DNA of 64,000 nucleotides, from positions 62,001 through 126,000 of the forward strand of contig NZ_JABURL010000023.1 in assembly GCF_014762705.1 (NCBI RefSeq), given 5' to 3'. A program made the position numbers and the translations under genes. Within the stretch, counting starts at the first letter, position 1; every line of letters begins with the position of its first letter. This document shows positions 61,501-64,000 of the stretch, piece by piece. Source of the DNA: Cyclobacterium sp. Its GTDB lineage: Bacteria; Bacteroidota; Bacteroidia; Cytophagales; Cyclobacteriaceae. The notes under the pieces were generated by a model. The model was not told the DNA's origin and did no database searches. It was given only the letters and a program-made list of their open reading frames with translations.

Positions 61501-62518
61501 AGCCCAATACCTCTTCTGAAGTATATCCCAGCATGGCAGCACCCTCCTTACTAACCTGTAGGATTTTTCCCTGCAAATCATGTTTGAACATCATTCCCTG
61601 AGCCTGCTCAAAAAATTCTTTAAACTCTTTTTCCTGATCTTTTATCTTTAATTCCTGCTGCTTTTTTGGACTAATTAAGTTAATAATACATAACACCTCT
61701 TTTTTGTCTTTGAAAAGGGGTTCGCAAGTAAATTCATACCACTCCCTTTTTCCGCGAACATCAAGAGAATATTCATTGTAAAGTTTTTGCCCTTTTGAAA
61801 ATACCTCTTCGAGCATGCTTTCGAACAATCCCACAAGGTTTTCAGATAATCCGGAATTTTTGATGGTTTTATTCAAAAAACCCTCAGAGGGAAACATCAA
61901 ATGGTTGTTTTTAATGGAGAAATATTCCCGGATCACGAAATCATGATCAATCAGAAGTACCAGGTCCCCAACATTTGTCAGAACTTTTTCCAGTTTGCGG
62001 TTCAACTTTTTAAGTTTGATTCGCTCTACCTTCAATTGTATCAGTGTCTCTATTTCAAGAGAAAGGGTTTTAAGAGCCTTTACTTGTTTGTCCGTCAGTG
62101 TTCTGGGTTTTTTATCCAATACACAAAGGGTGCCCAAATTCATACCCGTTTCAGATTTTATGGGGAATCCGGCATAAAACCTGAATTTTTCTTCGCCTTT
62201 AACGTATGGGTTTTTTTCGAACCGCGGGTCTTTTGAAGCGTCTTCTACCAAAAAAACGTCATCTTGCATAATGGTATACTGGCAAAATGAATCTGACCTT
62301 TTGGTTTCATAAATATCCAGACCTACTTTGGATTTGAACCACTGCCTTTCCTGATCCACAAGGGTAACCAGAGCTATGGGTGTTTGGCAGATTTCTGCGG
62401 CTAACTCTGTTAATTTGTCAAAGGAAGATTCAGGTAGGGAATCCAGAAGTTGGGTGGCGTATAAAGCTTTTAATCTTTCGCTTTCATTTTCCGGAATGTG
62501 GGCAGCACTGCTGTTCAT
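58505..62518 (-). CDS. Soluble hybrid histidine kinase: GAF, four PAS, HisKA, ATPase, two receivers, Hpt
   Basis: A 1337-residue cytoplasmic phosphorelay kinase without membrane helix. A GAF domain (about 20-160; FCQYTIMQDDVFLVEDASKD, GTLCVLDKKPR) comes first. Four PAS domains follow near 175-290, 300-410, 430-550 and 560-685, the last of the PAS_3 type (AGTWEWNIKTDEI). HisKA has its His near 705 in FLANMSHEIRTPLNGVIGF. The ATPase has LVNLLTNAIKF, DTGMGIP and GGTGLGLTIS. Two receivers are near 940 (LVVDDNGTNRN, FMDLRMPFLDG) and 1085 (LIAEDNPINMKL, LMDVQMPIMNG), and a C-terminal Hpt domain has HKLKGSAATAGF near 1278, a full motif. It has no dedicated regulator next to it; a diffusible receiver such as 52838-53239 could take the phosphate. 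Confidence 0.94.
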   Translation of the reverse strand: MNSSAAHIPENESERLKALYATQLLDSLPESSFDKLTELAAEICQTPIALVTLVDQERQWFKSKVGLDIYETKRSDSFCQYTIMQDDVFLVEDASKDPRFEKNPYVKGEEKFRFYAGFPIKSETGMNLGTLCVLDKKPRTLTDKQVKALKTLSLEIETLIQLKVERIKLKKLNRKLEKVLTNVGDLVLLIDHDFVIREYFSIKNNHLMFPSEGFLNKTIKNSGLSENLVGLFESMLEEVFSKGQKLYNEYSLDVRGKREWYEFTCEPLFKDKKEVLCIINLISPKKQQELKIKDQEKEFKEFFEQAQGMMFKHDLQGKILQVSKEGAAMLGYTSEEVLGLNMKNLIERPELFEQYLAEILKEKKFNGKRRLVSKKGTPITFHFNNVLFESQIGESYILGNGLDMSAYYKVHDELEEAARAISEERALLRTIIDNIPTNIYVKNTRYEKTLVNKAELDYLGFKDDKEVLGSTDKMLFTDASAKEAQEEDESVISSGQIIINKEVVQEQKNGKKRYCLISKIPLKDDSGTIMGMVGLTHDISERKKAEIALLEKSRRLDAIIKGTHAGTWEWNIKTDEIIINERYAGMLGYTPDELLEFTSKQWNELCHPDDFLHREHLLQKHFDKKTDHYQSEIRLRHKTGHWVWIQDRGKVFTWDAKTGKPSLMYGTHQDISSRKEIENQLKEAKHSAENANKAKSEFLANMSHEIRTPLNGVIGFTDLLMKTPLSDTQLQYMNTVYQSAHSLLDLINDILDFSKIEAGKMELSIERSDLYELGTQVADITKYQAHSKGLELLVNLSPALPRFIFADDVRLRQILVNLLTNAIKFTELGEVELKVEMKDKGNSESSPTLFRFSVRDTGMGIPYEKQRKIFEAFSQEDASTTRKFGGTGLGLTISNKLLELMGSQLQLESEPGKGSLFFFDIHLMAEKGEEEQWPDNHHIEEVLVVDDNGTNRNLIREIMESRNISCHQAPNGMVALQLLETKKNIDLVFMDLRMPFLDGIEVTEKIRKLRHPKLSGLPVVLLSSSSDDALDRGKMETLKIQHRILKPIKIQQIAQVLRKITQSSEGDEVIMEEDLQVQQNLLANKKHVVLIAEDNPINMKLSKIILSKISPTIQIVEADNGLKAYEYVIRQRPDLVLMDVQMPIMNGYETAKAIRSVKNGKDLPIIALTAGTVKGEKERCLEAGMDDYLSKPLVQNSLTTMIMKWLLPEQQSVKEKKQTEEFQDFRSKHFDKIHLLSLFDGEKAIGRELLKIARSTLEESSEKLREALQSKDEKILLEVGHKLKGSAATAGFFRLLPLTDQLEKRADSGKNQELFELGQQIEKELDYLLEHYSDFTL

Positions 62519-62920
62519 CTTTGATTTATAACTGTGAAATTGAGGTTGATTTTAATTAAAAAAGTACCCATATCCTAAAAATAATCATGCAATTTTCCCT
62601 TGAATTACTTTAAAAAAGCTAAAACAATATGTAAAAATCAAAAAATAATGTTTAAAATTCATTTTTTAACAGATAAATGGTTTAGCCTGAAAGTCTTATT
62701 CTTAATATGGGCTGCCTTTTGATTCAATATTTTGCAATCTTAAAATTGCCTGAGCCCATTTGTAATATAAAATTGATAAATCATGAGGTAGCACAAATTT
62801 TTTGGGCAGGTACTTGTAAGGGTATTATTTTAGGAAGTAAATTGAAAGCTAAACAAAAACTATATTTTAAAACCGATTTCCTATCTTTAAATTTTATTAA
62901 ATTTCTGAACACATTATCCT

Positions 62921-63724
62921 ATGAAAATTATCTTTTTTGTCTCCTGTCATTTTCTGTATTGCCTGTTGTTTTGCCTGTCAATCTTCGGGCATTCTACTCC
63001 CGTATTTGGCCAAAGTGAAGTGAAAGTTTTGGCTTATAACATTCACCATGCCAACCCACCATCTATTCCGGATTCTATAGATCTTCCGGCCATAGCCAAA
63101 GTAATCAAAAATAGCGGGGCTGATTTAGTGGCCTTGCAAGAAGTGGATGTGTATACCCAACGCTCAGGTTCCGGGCTGCACCAGGCCAAAATGCTTGCCG
63201 AAATGACCGGGATGTATTTTTATTTTGAAAGATCTATTTCTTTCCAGGGAGGTGAATATGGAAATGCCATTCTGTCCCGGTTTCCCATCGAGGAAAAAGA
63301 AAAATTACAATTGTCCTCAGCAGAGAATACTGAACCCAGGGCTATGCTTGTAGTGCAGGTTACCTTACCTGACGGAGAGAAACTAAAATTTGCCTCTACC
63401 CACCTGGATTTTAGCAGCAATACCAATGCGGCCAATCAGGCAAGGGACATTACCGCTTATTTTGAAAAGGAAACCTTGCCGGTTATCATGGGAGGTGATT
63501 TCAATGCGGTAATTGGATCAGAGGCCATTAATCAATTGGACCGTCATTTTACCAGGACTTGTCAGGAAGATTGCCCACCTACCATTCCAGTGATAGATCC
63601 CAAAAAGGCCATAGATTTTATATTTTACAGACCAGACACTGAGATTTCGGTAAAGGACCACCGGGTGATCCCAGAAACCTATGCCTCAGATCATTTGCCA
63701 GTGGTCGCTTCCCTGGTTTGGTAA
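62921..63724 (+). CDS. Secreted endonuclease/exonuclease/phosphatase family protein
   Basis: A 267-residue exported protein of the EEP (DNase I/AP endonuclease-like) superfamily. The signal (MKIIFFVSCHFLYCLLFCLS, cleavage after FGQ) is followed by VKVLAYNIHHANP (Asn), DLVALQEVDVYTQRSG (metal Glu), GNAILSRFPIEEKEK, FASTHLDFSS (catalytic His region), PVIMGGDFNAVIGS (Asp-Asn) and ASDHLPVVASLVW (Asp-His at the end): the complete active site. Such secreted members may hydrolyse sugar phosphates, lipids or nucleic acids; which one is open. The 402 bases upstream (62519-62920) are AT-rich and hold no convincing gene. Confidence 0.9.
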   Translation: MKIIFFVSCHFLYCLLFCLSIFGHSTPVFGQSEVKVLAYNIHHANPPSIPDSIDLPAIAKVIKNSGADLVALQEVDVYTQRSGSGLHQAKMLAEMTGMYFYFERSISFQGGEYGNAILSRFPIEEKEKLQLSSAENTEPRAMLVVQVTLPDGEKLKFASTHLDFSSNTNAANQARDITAYFEKETLPVIMGGDFNAVIGSEAINQLDRHFTRTCQEDCPPTIPVIDPKKAIDFIFYRPDTEISVKDHRVIPETYASDHLPVVASLVW

Positions 63725-63800
63725 AAAAGAAAATTTCCTGCTGAATTATTGTTATTTGAAGGATGAACATTAAATTGTTACATCAAACAATACGCACGAC

Positions 63801-64000
63801 ATGATGATTCGCCTGATAATTACATTTATCGGATTCTTTTCCTGTTCCATTGCACCTATGGAAGTAATGGTTTCTGATCCGGATTTCAAAGTATTGGGTT
63901 ACCTGTATAGTGAAGATGACTGGGAGCAGGGGCTTAGAGAAGTTGATTGGTCTGTTTACACTGATATCAACCTGGCTTTTATTCAGCCGGACCATCAGGG
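63801..64000 (+). CDS. N-terminus of a GH18-like lipoprotein (cut by window end)
   Basis: An open frame from ATG 63801 runs off the right edge, giving 66 codons. It starts MMIRLIITFIGFFSCSIAP, a lipoprotein signal with Cys15. The mature part begins with FKVLGYLYSEDDWEQGL and VDWSVYTDINLAFIQPD, which match the first strand and helix of glycoside hydrolase family 18 (chitinase-like 'vigYf', 'id...lThinyaF'). The catalytic DxxDxDxE motif would lie beyond the window. It starts 76 bases after the EEP gene on the same strand. The family call rests on two strands only. Confidence 0.65.
   Translation, partial: MMIRLIITFIGFFSCSIAPMEVMVSDPDFKVLGYLYSEDDWEQGLREVDWSVYTDINLAFIQPDHQ

Noticed and set aside
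62707-63018. 103-codon plus-strand frame ahead of the EEP gene
   Set aside because: Its second half overlaps the signal peptide of the EEP protein in another frame, and no ribosome site is evident.
1-64000. Mobile elements, prophage, CRISPR array, or defence island
   Set aside because: No transposase, integrase, phage structural gene, cas gene or regularly spaced repeat was found. The 15 kb repeats are not regularly spaced and contain no spacers.

Overview
The window comes from a Bacteroidota chromosome, most probably order Cytophagales (a Cyclobacteriaceae-like marine or soil bacterium). This rests on a SusC/SusD pair, a Wzi-type outer-membrane protein, a DUF4924 gene, many lipoproteins with short Bacteroidota-style signal peptides, promoter elements of the TAnnTTTG type, and moderate base composition. 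It is an ordinary chromosomal segment: I see no insertion sequence, prophage, integrase or CRISPR array. Both ends cut through genes: the C-terminal part of a cystathionine beta-synthase-like enzyme on the left, and the first 66 codons of a GH18-like lipoprotein on the right.

Layout. 1-6.4 kb: CBS-like enzyme, a membrane protein, and a membrane hybrid histidine kinase facing an NtrC-type regulator (the stop codons overlap). 6.4-15 kb: a putative short RNA with a strong terminator, murI, a long PurF-like amidotransferase, an M42 aminopeptidase, an AcpH-like gene, a Upf1-like helicase, a DUF4924 gene and a DUF922-type Zn-protease gene. 15-17.6 kb: a cluster of AT-rich hairpin repeats, then a subtilase without signal peptide followed by a stand-alone I9-like propeptide/inhibitor gene, and a Nudix gene. 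17.6-27.5 kb: tRNA-Gly(CCC), ppc, and the divergent seven-gene mrpABCDEFG Na+/H+ antiporter operon that runs into a lactonase (pgl-like) gene. 27.6-34.9 kb: asnA, a cold-shock gene, a DUF2752-TM2-DUF4097-like operon, an MpaB/Lcp-like oxygenase, a beta-propeller protein, an MscS channel and an esterase.

35-46.6 kb is the cell-surface part: two small outer-membrane barrels, a susCD pair with no enzyme gene attached, an ECF sigma factor with an overlapping membrane protein (possible anti-sigma) and a secreted barrel-like protein, an AAC(3)-I-like acetyltransferase, and two lipoproteins. 46.8-53.2 kb: an aldo/keto reductase, a small hydrophobic protein, a sodium:solute symporter divergent from a GH3-beta-lactamase fusion (a probable muropeptide recycling locus), and a single-domain response regulator. 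53.5-58.4 kb: a Dabb lipoprotein, then a leftward housekeeping block prs-rplY, pth, a thiamine-binding protein and wzi. 58.5-64 kb: a very large soluble hybrid kinase (GAF, four PAS, HisKA, two receivers, Hpt), a secreted endonuclease/exonuclease/phosphatase family protein and the GH18-like start.

The observations I rate highest are the split subtilase/I9-like pair (15.5-17.1 kb), the promoter plus strong terminator ahead of murI (6.48-6.58 kb), the two-module AT-rich hairpin repeat family (15.0-15.4 and 32.9-33.0 kb), and the AAC(3)-I-like acetyltransferase. I found no clearly new multi-gene defence or mobile system here. Function calls come from reading motifs; no database search was run.
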